From the NCBI GenBank assembly GCA_019915135.1, contig JAHLMK010000016.1:1178001-1242000 (forward strand): a stretch of 64,000 nucleotides of DNA, given 5' to 3'. The first letter of the stretch is position 1; each line of letters starts with the position of its first letter. This document shows, in pieces, positions 20,990-32,277 of the stretch. The translations under genes and the position numbers were made by a program. This DNA is from Strobilurus pachycystidiatus (Eukaryota > Basidiomycota > Agaricomycetes > Agaricales > Physalacriaceae). Below the pieces are notes generated by a model that saw only the letters and a program-made list of their open reading frames with translations, was not told where the DNA came from and searched no databases.

Positions 20990-23900
20990 ATGAATGCGAC
21001 CGACCTTCTCGCCAACTCGCTCTCTGCTGGTGAGCCTTTCCGCCGTCGCGCGTCCCGTGCAGCCAGGCTGACGCCGACGCCGCTATGCAGACGCAAATAC
21101 GCGTCAAGATGCCACTCAACAGCTCGAGAATGCCTCGCGGGAAAGCTACGCACGTCGCCCTGCCCTGCCCCCGTCGACGCCGCCCATCTGACTCTTTTTC
21201 GTAGCCGCAATACATGCTGATGCTCTCCGCTGTGCTGCTCGAGGAATCGACGCCGCTCCACGTGCGCAATGCCGCCGGGCTCGCCCTCAAGAACGCCCTC
21301 ACGGCTCGGGTGCGTTGCTCTGTACGCCCGATATCCCGGCCCGTGCGCTCACCCCGCCCCATCCACAGGACCAGTCGCGCCAGAACGAGTTCTCGCAGCG
21401 CTGGCTGTCGCTCGACATCAACACCAAGAACAAGATCAAGCAGGATGCGCTCATGGCCCTCGGATCCGTCACCCTCAAGGCCGGCCAGTTTGCCTCCCAG
21501 GTCGTCGCCGCCATCGCCGCCGTCGAGCTCCCCCACGACCAGTGGCCCGAGCTCATCACCATCCTCCTCGGCTTTGTCAACAACCAGCCCAACACCAACC
21601 TCAAAATCGCCACCCTCCAGGCCATCGGCTACATCTGCGAGACAATAGTGCGTCTCGCCTCTCCTTGTCCTCTCCATCCCGCGCCTAATCATCTGGTGCC
21701 AACCAGAAACCCGAGATCCTCAGCCTGCGCGCGAACGACATCCTAACGGCCGTCATTCACGGCGCCAGAAAGGAAGAGCCGTCCCCAGAAGTGCAGCTTG
21801 CTGCCATACACGCTCTTTTCAACTCCCTCGAGTTTGTGAGGGACAACTTTGATAGAGATGTGCGTATGTCTTTCTTCTGCCGTGTCCTCGCTGACGACCG
21901 TGTCTCCAGGGTGAACGTAACTACATTATGCAAGTTGTCTGCGAGGCCACCCAGAGCAGTGCCGTTGGAGTGCAAACCGGCGCCTTTGAATGCCTTGTGC
22001 GAATCATGAGTTTGTATTATGAAAAAATGGGCTTCTACATGGAACAAGCACTGTTCGGAGTACGCGCCACCTTTTGTCTCTTCCAGCACATACCAGACTG
22101 ATAGCCATCCAGTTGACTGTCGTTGGCATGAATAACCCTGATGAACGCGTTGCCCTCCAAGCTGTTGAATTCTGGTCCACCGTCTGCGAAGAAGAGATTG
22201 AGCTGAGCATCGAAGCACAAGACGTACGGATCTCACAGCTACCATCGTCAAATACCTCCGATTGACCTTTTTCTTTTTTTCTCAGGCTCTTGAATATGGT
22301 GAACAACCCGAGCGGGATTCCCGACACTTTGCTCGTATCGCATTACCCGAAATTATACCCGTCCTTTTGAGGTTACTCACCAAGCAAGAGGAAGACGCCG
22401 ACGAGGATGAATGGAACGTCTCTATGGCTGCAGGGACATGTTTAAGCTTACTTGCCGGTGCTGTGGGCGACTCCATCGTTCCCGCCGTGCTGCCATTCAT
22501 CGAAGCCAACATCACTAATCAAGATTGGCACCACCGCGAAGCCGCCGTCATGGCCTTTGGCTCTGTCCTTGATGGCCCCGACTCACAAGTACTGACTCCC
22601 CTCGCTGAACAGGCCCTCCCTACGCTTATCAGCATGATGGCTGACACCAACACCCACGTCAAGGATACGACGGCGTGGACGCTCGGACGGATCTGTGAAC
22701 TGTTGATCTCAGTGATCAAACCGGACATGCAGCTGCATCCGCTGATCTCCGCGCTCGTCAATGGGCTCAACGATAACCCGCGGATTGTGACGAACTGCGC
22801 ATGGGCCCTGATGAACTTGGCGGACCAGCTCTCGGGCTACTATGAGGATGACAGCGAGACGGCGCAGTCTGGGCCACTTTCGCCGTATTATGATGGTGTT
22901 GTGCAAGCGCTTCTGAGAGTGACCGAGAGGTTGGCGTTCACCGTCTTTTATTCGATTCTATATCTGACAACATATTCTAAAGTGCATCGAATGAGGCCAA
23001 CTACAGGACAGCAGCTTACGAGGCTATGACATCGTACTTGACACAGGCCACCCCGGATGCTATCGAGGTTGTACAGAACACAATCATCACCATTTTGAAT
23101 CGGATGGAACAGTTGCTTTCCATGCATGTACGGCATTTCCTGTTTCTTCTTGATTGCACACTCATCACTCATTTGTGGTATCACAGAACCAGATCGTCGG
23201 TGTTGACGACAGCAACAACTGGAACGAGCTTCAGAGCAACATCTGCTCTGTTGTGATTGTGAGTGTTTTGTATTTTCCTTTTGGGCGAGCGCTGATCAAT
23301 CTCATTGCTCTAGTGTGTCGTGCGCAAACTCGGAAGCGGCATCCAGCCACTGGCTGACCGCATAATGACCCTTATCTTGCAACTGATCCAAGCGGCGGGC
23401 AAGACTTCCACAGTCTTGGAAGACGCCTTCTTGGTCGTCGGAGCTTTGGCTTCTGGTATGCAATTCTACTAGATCTTGGTAGATGGTCTCTAACTGTCCT
23501 CCAGCCCTCGAATCTGGCTTTGCACCGTACATCAGTGCCTTCTTGCCGTTCTTGTACCCCGCTTTAAAGGCACACGAGGACACCCAGCTCTGCACCGTCG
23601 CTGTCGGCATCATCGGTGATATATCGCGTGCGCTCGGTGAGCAGAGTGCACAATACTCGCACTCGTTCATGACGGTGCTCTTGGAGAACCTGCAGAGCGA
23701 TGTCCTGAACCGTAATGTCAAGATTACGATCTTGTCGTGTTTCGGTGATATTGCCCTTGCGATTGGGCCGAACTTTGAGCCTTTCCTTGATACGACGATG
23801 AGTGTGTTGAAGCAGGCTGGTGCTGTTGAGGTCAACCCTGTATGTGCCATTCTATATATTGTCCTTGTATGATATTGACGATGGAGATAGCTCGACTACG

Positions 23901-24357
23901 ACCTACTAGACTACGTCTCGCAGCTTCGTGAGGGAATCCTCGAAGCCTACACTGGTATAGTCACTGGCCTTAAGAACACCGCCAAAGGTGAACACTACTT
24001 CTTTGTTCGACTTAGGATGTACTGAGACTGGTCGTAGTCGAGATTCTGCTACCATACGCCAACGGTGTCCTTGAGCTCGTGTACCGCTGCCTAAGTGACG
24101 ATGAGCGAACTGAGCCTGTTGTCAAGTTGGCCGTGGGTCTCATCGGTGACCTTGCGGACTGCTTCCCCGGTGGCCAGCTAAAGGCTTTGCTCCTACAACC
24201 ATGGGTCGCCAACGAGCTTCGGGCAAGAAGTCGCATGAGCACTGACACGAAGAAGACGATGCGTTGGGCCAGAGAGGTTTGTCCTTTACCGTCCCTGCCG
24301 GTCCAGTTTTCCTATTTCTGACGCGTCTCTTAGATGGTTAAAGCTGCAACGCAATAG
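20990..24357 (+). CDS. KAP95: Importin subunit beta-1 (karyopherin beta)
   Basis: Nuclear import receptor that binds importin alpha, Ran-GTP and nucleoporins. The spliced protein begins MNATDLLANSLSADANTRQD and continues ATQQLENASRESY and PQYMLMLSAVLLEESTPLHV, followed by HEAT repeats throughout: RNAAGLALKNALTAR, WLSLDINTKNKIKQDALMAL, LKIATLQAIGYICETI, the acidic loop LLTKQEEDADEDEWNVSMAA, HHREAAVMAFGSVLDGPDSQ and VKDTTAWTLGRICELLI. It ends RMSTDTKKTMRWAREMVKAA TQ. About 13 introns are present. The second, at 21150-21204, appears to start with GC rather than GT (TAC|GCACGT...CGTAG|CCG), because no GT donor keeps the highly conserved SRESY-PQYM frame. Length and order match the family. Confidence 0.95.
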
Positions 24358-25162
24358 ATGCTATCGTCATCTTCCCTTCCCTCTTCTTCCCTATATTTTG
24401 AATTCCTTTCTCCCTTCCTTTGTCATCAGTATCCGCATGCATGCAATCTACATTCTCATTTTAGTTTTTTTTACGACGTACACTAGCCATCTCAAGGAGG
24501 CACTATTAGTCATTGCATGTATATGATAGAAGCAGTAGCGTTCCCGTTCACGTCTCTTTTGTTTTTGGTTCCACCCATCCACTCCCCACGCCTGTATCCT
24601 TTATCTCTGTTCCCTTTTGTTCGTCAAGCAATATCAGAAGTTCTCTCTTTACTCATCCCACACCACACTTTTGGACTTCAGCTTCGACTTCGACTTAAAT
24701 TATTCAGATTGGGATCTAATTTGTTGAGTGTATTCTTATTTTGTAACTATATATACCTAAATACTGTACTGGACTGTCTCGATAGATTGCTCTTCGGCGT
24801 TTAGACGGTGGACTAGTGTATTCGCGGAGGATGTTGCTTTAGAGTATTTGTTTTCAGCCAGCCTATGCCAGCCAGATATCAGTCTTGGCGCCATCCGAGA
24901 ACTCCAATAGCGTTCTTGATGCCAATGAGTGGTCGGTGAACATACTTAGGAATGACAGTAGGCTGAGTAGTCGGAAGATCACTGATCATCGATCAGCGCT
25001 CGCCGCTCACGCTTCAGCGACGACCGTTACGTCGGCCCGGAATTCCTTGTCCCCGAACCATCATCATCATGTTTCCAGCTCTGACCCTTCCACGAGAGGT
25101 CCGTCTACGTTTTGCTTTCGCCTCTGCTATTGACATGCTCATTTCATATCTGCACAGCGCGC
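24358..25162 (+). other. 3' region of KAP95 and promoter of PPR copy 2
   Basis: T-rich sequence without a supported gene. From about 25035 it is homologous to the 5' flank of PPR copy 1. Confidence 0.5.
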
Positions 25163-27515
25163 ATGAACGTTTTTGTGCGTGTTGGCACCAGCATCGCCGC
25201 TGGCAGAAGACACATCGCATGCCGTCATAAAATATGGGCTCTGGCCGTGCCGCGTTACCTAGCCACCCACGCTCACGATGGATTTGCGCATAAGAAATTC
25301 CTGGAATTCGCTGCCACTTTCAAGAACTCCTCCACCAGGCTCGATGATATCCACACCCATTATCCCACACTCGTCGACACTATCCGGTGGTCTGTCCAGA
25401 ACGACCCTACCGATCTCGACGTGACTTCCCCTCCCCCATCTTATCCTGCCCAACTGTACGGGATGCTGGAAACGCTTGCCGCCTCTGGCACTCCCGCAGA
25501 CATTGCCCTCATCGACCGTCTTCTCGGAGACATGCCCGACATCTTCCTCATGCACCCTACTCGAGAGATACACGATTTCATCGTGGGTGTCCTCTTGAAG
25601 CACAAGAAAACCCAGACGGCAATAGACTGGTTGGCGACCACCGCAACGAAGCCTGGAAACATTCTCCCTACTCTGGAGCAGTATCACAGACTGCTTGAAA
25701 CACTACAGTATACCGAGTCCCCCAACGTCCTCCTCTGGCTCCCACGTAAAATGTTGAAATCGGGCTGCCACCCCAACGTTGAAACATACGCCATTCTCAT
25801 TCGATGCGTCTTCAACCATGCAGGTCGAGAAACCCCTCCCCGGCCGGTCGAATTCGACTTTTTGTTCGAACGGATGTCTCAGTACAGATGCGGGGTGGAC
25901 CAGGCCATTATAACCCTGCTGCATGACGAATACAGTTCTCGTGGGGCTACGTCTTTTGGCAGAGAGGTTATCAGGGCCTATGTCCGCTCGGAGAAGGGTT
26001 TATCGGTTACGAGGAACCCTCAGGTGCATGCGTGGATGGAGGAGCTGTCGAGTGCTGCATTGGCAGGGGGAATCGATCTTGCTCTAAAGCGCTATGAAGC
26101 GCTCCGAGCAGACGGTGCGAAGGGCGAACCGCTTCTTATGGGTATCCTGAAAAACTCGTCCACCCTTAGCGATCTCGAGCGAGGGCTCGCTGCTACAGGC
26201 TGCGACCCAGTTAATCCGAGGCACTGGTCAGTGGTCATATGTAATGCTCTGCGACGGAAAGATATGGCTAGCGCTTTTGAGCTGTACAACGCCTCCAAAG
26301 CTGCTGGAGTCCCTCCACAATGTCCTATAGCCGGTCCTCTCATCAGGAGCTTGTGCCAACAGTCCGATACTGCTACGTTCCTTACCGCCCTTTCCATATA
26401 CAACGAGTTCGAGGCCCATTCTCTTTTTGTCGCCTCCAATCCCAACAATCCACTTCCTGGCTTCGATATTGACGACAGGCATTCAAGTCCTAACTTCGAT
26501 ATCTATGACAACCTTCTTCGTAAACTGTTTCATGTCGCCAGATCCATTCCCGACGCGAAAGCTCTATCCCATCGTCTTGTTGACGACATGAAAAAGCGAC
26601 ATATACCTGGAAACATGACTTTGTCGCTCATGGCCGTCGAAATGCAGCTTGCGTCATCGGAGGATGAAGCTCTGGAGATATATAGGCGAAACAAGGACGG
26701 TTTGGATGCCCTTGGCTATGTTGGAGCACTCGGGGCATTTGGTTCTCTCAAATACGGCATGGCGCGCCACAAGCCCTCCTTTACCGGCTACATGGAGATC
26801 GCCCATGACTTAAAGGGCCACGGGTTTCCAAGTTTCCGCATCAAGACTTTCGGCAAACTTCTTAAACACTACCAGAGGATCATTCGATCTATGACAAACG
26901 CTGAACTGAAATCCGAGGGGTTGACTCGCAGTCTCAAAACATATTTGCGGCGCGTACACGATCGCTTCACCCTAGAATCCACCTTTCCGACCAGCATCAT
27001 ATCGTGGAACTCGATGATGGATATGTATCAGACCTTGGGATGTTATGGGGACGCCCACAGACTTTGGGAGCGGATGACTCTGTCTGGGGATTACAACGAT
27101 GCCTCTGTCAGCATCATCTTCGACGTCTGTGCATTCGCTGGATCGCGTCATTCGTTGGAACGAGTGCTGAGGCAACTGGCGCACGATAGATTCAAGCTGA
27201 ACAAGAAGAATTGGGACTCGCTGGTTGAAGCCTACCTTCGCCTAGGCATGTACAACCAGGCAACAAAGGCCGTTTGTGTCGAGATGTTGGCGGTTGGCAT
27301 CGTCCCTGACAAGAAGAATGTGGAGACGCTGTTGTATTTCGTTCGGAACAACGAGGCCCTGCTGAGGGAGGTCATGCGTCGCGTACAGCAGCATTTACCT
27401 CAGCAGTTACCTCTGCGATTCAAGAAAGGAAAGCTGACTAGTGTACACACGTAGTGTCGTGTACCATGTCTGTATTCACTCAACCCGTATTGGTGATACT
27501 CAAAAAATTTGGGTT
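25035..27515 (+). repeat. Inverted duplicated segment, right arm
   Basis: Counterpart of 11085-13545 in opposite orientation, about 11.5 kb away. Homology begins near CTTGTCCCCGAACCATCATC and ends shortly after GGTGATACT. Confidence 0.85.
25163..27454 (+). CDS. Mitochondrial-type PPR protein, copy 2
   Basis: Single-exon frame of 763 codons from ATG 25163 (MNVFVRVGTSIAAGRR). Domain layout is the same as copy 1, with PPR-like units such as NVETYAILIRCVFNHAG and IISWNSMMDMYQTLGCYGDA and the shared C-terminus RFKKGKLTSVHT. Against copy 1 it lacks four residues near the end (QWDE-type insertion in copy 1) and has scattered substitutions, except in residues about 38-209, which are nearly unchanged. 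Both frames are intact, so both copies may be functional. A role in mitochondrial RNA metabolism is inferred from the family. Confidence 0.88.
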   Translation: MNVFVRVGTSIAAGRRHIACRHKIWALAVPRYLATHAHDGFAHKKFLEFAATFKNSSTRLDDIHTHYPTLVDTIRWSVQNDPTDLDVTSPPPSYPAQLYGMLETLAASGTPADIALIDRLLGDMPDIFLMHPTREIHDFIVGVLLKHKKTQTAIDWLATTATKPGNILPTLEQYHRLLETLQYTESPNVLLWLPRKMLKSGCHPNVETYAILIRCVFNHAGRETPPRPVEFDFLFERMSQYRCGVDQAIITLLHDEYSSRGATSFGREVIRAYVRSEKGLSVTRNPQVHAWMEELSSAALAGGIDLALKRYEALRADGAKGEPLLMGILKNSSTLSDLERGLAATGCDPVNPRHWSVVICNALRRKDMASAFELYNASKAAGVPPQCPIAGPLIRSLCQQSDTATFLTALSIYNEFEAHSLFVASNPNNPLPGFDIDDRHSSPNFDIYDNLLRKLFHVARSIPDAKALSHRLVDDMKKRHIPGNMTLSLMAVEMQLASSEDEALEIYRRNKDGLDALGYVGALGAFGSLKYGMARHKPSFTGYMEIAHDLKGHGFPSFRIKTFGKLLKHYQRIIRSMTNAELKSEGLTRSLKTYLRRVHDRFTLESTFPTSIISWNSMMDMYQTLGCYGDAHRLWERMTLSGDYNDASVSIIFDVCAFAGSRHSLERVLRQLAHDRFKLNKKNWDSLVEAYLRLGMYNQATKAVCVEMLAVGIVPDKKNVETLLYFVRNNEALLREVMRRVQQHLPQQLPLRFKKGKLTSVHT

Positions 27516-27962
27516 GAACAGCATCCGTGACTAGGAACATGAGATGTCCAGGGTGTGTCCTGCGGATAGTGCGAGTCGCGTGTCAATGGGTGGTCGAATC
27601 CTTCAGAGCATCGGGGACAAAAGCCACTCCATGCCCCGTCATTGCCTTCACGGCGTCCTCTTCTCCGTTACTGGTTGCTCGATTCGTCCTATAGGCATCT
27701 CAAGCTGAATCACTTTTTGCGACAGCAGCAAAGTTCAACTTTAATTTGCCAGTCCTACGAGCCACCAACGCTGTACAGAGTGAAATCTTGGCGGCGTTGC
27801 AAATGACAATGGGAATCTATTGATTGAGAAAGAACGATGAGGACAGGGTCTAAATGTAATATGCGTAGGGGGAGCGAAGATGTCAGCCTCGAGTAAAACG
27901 GAATAATCTAGTCTAGTCTAGTTGTATCACGACGGTCCGATATTGTCCAATAAAGAGAGGTA
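27455..27962 (+). other. Convergent intergenic stretch, no gene seen
   Basis: Lies between PPR copy 2 and the transporter, which converge. Beyond the shared 3' flank of the PPR duplication I see nothing in it. Confidence 0.4.
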
Positions 27963-29853
27963 TTATAACTTGACGGGCTGAGGATACGTGACGGGAGGAT
28001 GGTCTTGCATTGTGTCTTGAGACTCGAAAGATGTTGCACCATATGCATGTTTCTCCTCGTCAACAACTTTGTCTGGAGCGGAGTCCTTGAGAACATCTTC
28101 GGGCTTGGATCTGAGGATAAGTCCTTTCCAGAAAGCCATGACAGTCAAGATGAAGAGCACAAGCCAGGTGCCGCACATAATGACCGTCATAACATGGTGC
28201 AAAGCGAACAGGCCTTTGAGCTCGAAAATATCACCCAAGGCGCGCGTCGTCGAGATCCAGCCCACTGTGTGTTCGGACTAATCAGTCTCGTTTCTTCGAA
28301 ATATCAGGAAAAGCACGAACCGTTGGGGAAGGTCAAAGCCCAGCCTATTCTTTGGTTAGCAAAACAAGCATAAATGATATGTAAGAGAGAGGCTCACAGC
28401 CCAGAATCTCGTTGAGGTGCTTATGAAGCTTGAACCAGTACGGCAGAATGCCAAAGACGAAGAAGAATACCGCCAATCCGTAAAGCATAAGAGCTGCCAT
28501 GACGCTCGTCGCGTACCAGATCTCCCCAGCCAATTCGGAAACATAACCATGGATCGGAAGACTAGATCCACTGTTAACATGAGTAATGAACCGTTTGATA
28601 GCGACGTACATCTCCTTCGCCGATTCTCCCAGTCGTATCAAAGCGAGAGCCGTGAAACCTGGTGGCCCACATGCCACGAAAGCCCCGTTCGCCTGATGTC
28701 CTTCCAAGAAACCTGTCTGTAAAGCACAATGACGTGAGAATGAGCTCGACGAACTGTCTAGGATGTCTTACTGTCATCACGCTGCAAAAGACGTCAGACC
28801 CGGAACTTTTGACACAGGGAAGGGATATGGCTACTTACCGGATCACATAGATGCACAGGTAGAAAAAGGTCATGAAGAAACCCAAACCTTTGGGCGCGAG
28901 GTGTCAGCGCACGAACGGATAGCGATACAAAAACGTACCCTGGAAGAAATAGCCCGTAAGCAACACGCCCAGAGCTCGGCTATCAGAGGCATCCAGGACT
29001 CTCAAGACGTTGAATGAGACAACACCGACGAGCATCTATCGTTCCGTCGCATGAGAAAATCGGTTTGGAGACATAAGTTGTATGATTACCATGGGAAAGA
29101 TCTAGGGTGGCGCGCACGTTCGTGAGATCGAAATGAGACGTCCAAATTGCACTGACCAAGAAAGCATACGCAGGCGTAAACTGGGTCAGATCGTGAGGTT
29201 TATTGAACCAGACCATTAGCATTGGGAAGCACGTCAGGATGGAAAAGGTGACATAGAGCCTTTGATATATGAGTACGATGTAATGAAGCCTCGCCGATTA
29301 CGCACCAGAAGAGGATGTAGATGAATTCAGGACTTGTATGACCGGTTGGAATAGTGTAGTTGATCGTCCCGATGATTATAGTAGCGAATGAGAGGACCTG
29401 GTACATATATCAACGCGGGAGGTCGAATATGGTCGCCATGAACGTACAACGAGCGGAACGAAGATACCCTTGACGGGATCCTGAATGAGTCGCAAGGCCT
29501 GTCGGGGAAACACTTGGGAAATAGTGAGTCGAGAGTGTACTCAGAAGCGAAGCTGGGACTCACCGATAGCTTGGAGTAGCAGAGTGGTGACGTTCAGGAT
29601 GAAGAGGGCGATATTGAGGAAGTAGAAACCAGTTTCCACAGCGGTGAGTGCGGACGAGTGGTCTTTCAAGCCGGAGAGAGTGACATAGACAGCACCAGTG
29701 CCCATGCCAATAGGGAACTATGAAAGCATGAATGGGGAGGTAAAGAAGAATGTGGTTCGTTCGAGAACTAACCGCTTGCCAGGACCAGCCATGAATGCGA
29801 CGCGCGAGGGGACTGACCCGAGATCTAGCTTCGACAGCGGCGTAGGGATTCAT
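27963..29853 (-). CDS. TDT-family transporter (Mae1/Ssu1/SLAC1-like)
   Basis: Multi-exon integral membrane protein with about ten helices. From ATG 29853 the first exon reads MNPYAAVEARSRVSPLARRI and HGWSWQ, joined to FPIGMGTGAVYVTLSGLKDH, the typical first helix of the tellurite-resistance/dicarboxylate transporter family. Later helices include ATIIIGTINYTIP, LYVTFSILTCFPMLMVWF, IFPMMLVGVVSFNVL, the conserved ACGPPGFTALALIRLGESAK, VMAALMLYGLAVFFFVFGIL and TVIMCGTWLVLFILTVMAF. The cytosolic tail ends YPQPVKL. Members export sulfite or carry malate and other C4-dicarboxylates; the substrate here cannot be told. Around nine introns were inferred. Confidence 0.87.
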
Positions 29854-30662
29854 AATGAACGTGGGGTGCGACAATCAAGACAATTGTCGGAAAAGCAGAG
29901 CGGAGAGGATGAAGAGGATGAAAGAGTCAAGGAAAAGAAGGGTGGCCTGCATCCAAAGAAGAGAAGTCTGAGACAGTGGCACAGCCGAATCCCGGATCTA
30001 GGGCTCGACTGGAAACTCCACGGGTGAGTGCACGGCGAGTGGCTGCTACTTACTCGTCAGTCAAAGCTATGTAGTCAGAGCCGTTCAAAAAAGGCCGTTG
30101 ATAAAGTATTAGAAGTCGCCAAGGGATGATCGACAAAATGACCGTCCAGGGTCAACGCGTTCAGCCCTGGACGGAAGCAAGACGGAAGCAAGTCTGTAAC
30201 TGTCTGTTCACCGTTCCACCGAATTGTGGCGTGGAAGTCGTTCGTGTTGTCTATGCACTGTTCTCGTGTTCAAGAGTCTGAGCAACGCTGGCTTCGTGGC
30301 CAACACGAGGAGTCTATGATAGCGTAGCTTAGATTCAAGCAGTCGCCAAGAAAGTGTTCTCGAAATAACTTCTGCGATCAGTTTGCGACGGCTTGGCGCG
30401 GCGTACGTCACGATGTCGTGGATGATGCCCTTCGTGCAATGCGCCGCTCGTAACCCACTGCCAGCTTCAACGCGCCAGTCCAGGGATGCGTGTGCTATCT
30501 ATATATCAGAAGCCTCGCAGAAGGAGTCAAGATTTTGTAGAGATCCTCGTAAGTATTGAGTGCTAGATCGCGACGAGGGGTACTGCAACTTGGACGAAGG
30601 TCGGGTATCAGGTATTCGACAAGGGTTCAGGTTGATAGCAGCCTTTTTCAATATCCTTATCG
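29854..30662 (+). other. Intergenic stretch with a short perfect hairpin
   Basis: Upstream region of the transporter and 3' region of the oxygenase. A perfect inverted repeat lies at 30142-30174 (listed separately), followed by a small direct repeat (GACGGAAGCAA twice). No gene seen. Confidence 0.4.
30142..30174. repeat. Perfect 10-bp inverted repeat
   Basis: CCGTCCAGGG at 30142-30151 and its exact complement CCCTGGACGG at 30165-30174, with a 13-nt loop that itself contains AACGCGTT. It lies about 290 bp upstream of the transporter start. It could be a dyad protein-binding site or the foot of a small element. Confidence 0.7.
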
Positions 30663-32168
30663 CTAGTAGTGATTGTACGTCTGCTTCAACTTCATTTGCA
30701 CGTACTCTCCAGCAGTCACAACCTCGTACTGCATCGGACGCGCATCCGACACACATCCCGGAATGGGCTAACTCATTTCTCAGACCTTGCACTACGACGA
30801 ATGGGGCGTAGAAACCTACCTCCAGCTTCACGTCATAGTCCGTGCCAAAGAATAGTGGAATGGAATAGCGACGAATACCGCTTCTGTTGATCGCTCTATG
30901 CACGGTCGACTTGAAGATTCCATCTGATATCGAGATGTCAATTAGAAAAAATCACAGCAGGAGCAGACAACTTGTCCATCGAGCTAATTGGTCCCCCAGA
31001 CTACGAAGTTCTGAGAACGACACCCAGATAGTTTGGTGACCACCTACTTGACGACCAAAGTCCCAGGAATCGAGGGTGCATCGATCCACTGGTTATCTGA
31101 GTTGAGGACCTGGAGTGCTTGGATACCTGGCTCCTGCCACAGGATCGTGAAACACTGATACTATGAGTGAGTGCGGTGAAGATAAAGTCCCTGAAAAGAC
31201 CGGTATCACCTCCCAACTACAGAAAAGATCAGATACCAAGTCTCAATCGTCGAGAATGGTTTACTCTGTATGCGCACCGATCCCCAATATGCGGCCATCG
31301 GCGGGGCCCGTTTGAGGTGGATAATGAAGCACCTTCATCAGGGCCGCGGAGTGCAATGTCTGTGAAGATATTTGACAACAACCGTGCCAAGACTGTAATC
31401 AATCACAACCTTGTCGTCAAAGAAGTTCTCGTCCAAGAGGAGCGCTAGGGCGAACAAAGGGAACAAGGCTCTTCCGAGCTTGACTGCGGAATGACTGTGA
31501 AAGATGTCAGATATCGCAGGGTGACGTTGTGCATGCTCATACTAATACTGAAGAGCGGCTTTGCGAAAACGAGGCGGCTTATCGGGCCAAACATTCGCAC
31601 CCGCCATGACACCGTCACCAACGCGATGGACGAGAGGTTGTTCGGGGTCAATGGGCTCCCACCCGAACTCGAAGCCTTCTTGAAGGTCGCCGTCGTTGGT
31701 GGGGTCATTGTTGCCGCTGAGAAGAGGAGAATACCCTTTGAAGTTGGGCGTCTTTTTGTTCTCCAGCTAGATGTGCAAGAGTCAACCAAATCTCAGACTA
31801 CACTAACGATATCTAACCTCCATCTTGTAGTCCAAAGGCAACGAAAAGTATGCCTTTGATTCGCTGATAAAGTCGTTGATGACCTCTTCCGGTATACCGT
31901 GATTGCTAACTAAGAAGATAGGTCAGAACAAACACAGGATATCTTTTCTACGTTAGCCTACCATAGAAAAAACCAACATTGATGCAGGCATCTCGAACAC
32001 GATCGGCTAACAGTTTCCTGCATTCCGGCTCCGAACTGTACAACGTCGAGAGATCACTGCAAGTAGACACGCTCGGGAGCCGAGTCAGTCAAGCAGTATT
32101 GTGGCATACATTATGGGTATTTCCGAGAACGATGTATAGGCCTTGTCTGCAGATTCAACAAGCGACAT
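30663..32168 (-). CDS. 2-oxoglutarate/Fe(II)-dependent oxygenase (isopenicillin N synthase-like)
   Basis: Oxidises a small-molecule substrate using Fe(II), O2 and 2-oxoglutarate. From ATG 32168 the spliced protein reads MSLVESADKAYTSFSEIPII and DLSTLYSSEPECRKLLADRV, then the conserved N-terminal region NVGFFYVSNHGIPEEVINDF and AYFSLPLDYKMELENKK. The core has ALMKVLHYPPQTGPADGRIL, GIGAHTDWE (HxD iron ligands), YQCFTILWQEPGIQALQVLN, DAPSIPGTLVV and the distal ligand in KSTVHRAINRSGIRRYSIPL. It ends FFGTDYDVKLEPIPGCVSDA, with RPMQYEVVTAGEYVQMKLKQ and TYNHY. Family length and motifs are complete. The Asp of HTD is finished by a 7-nt exon at 31210-31216. The gene is divergent from HNT1, with 109 bp between start codons. 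The substrate is unknown. Confidence 0.9.
31210..31216 (-). other. 7-nt microexon within the oxygenase gene
   Basis: Exon TTGGGAG lies between a 48-nt intron (GTAAAC...CTGTAG) and a 49-nt intron (GTGATA...CATAG). Splicing all three parts restores GIGAHTDWEYQCFTILWQ. Omitting the 7 nt shifts the frame and loses the iron-binding Asp. Confidence 0.8.
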
Positions 32169-32277
32169 CGGGGACGGAAGCAAAGTGACGAATGGGCGTG
32201 ATCGGACTACCTAAAAGGCAGTTGTCATCCGATCGCTTCTCTCAATTGAACGACGAGCACAAAATACAAACCCAACG

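Noticed and set aside
20892..21692. Minus-strand 266-codon frame over the start of KAP95
   Set aside because: It crosses coding and intron sequence of KAP95 and has no family features.
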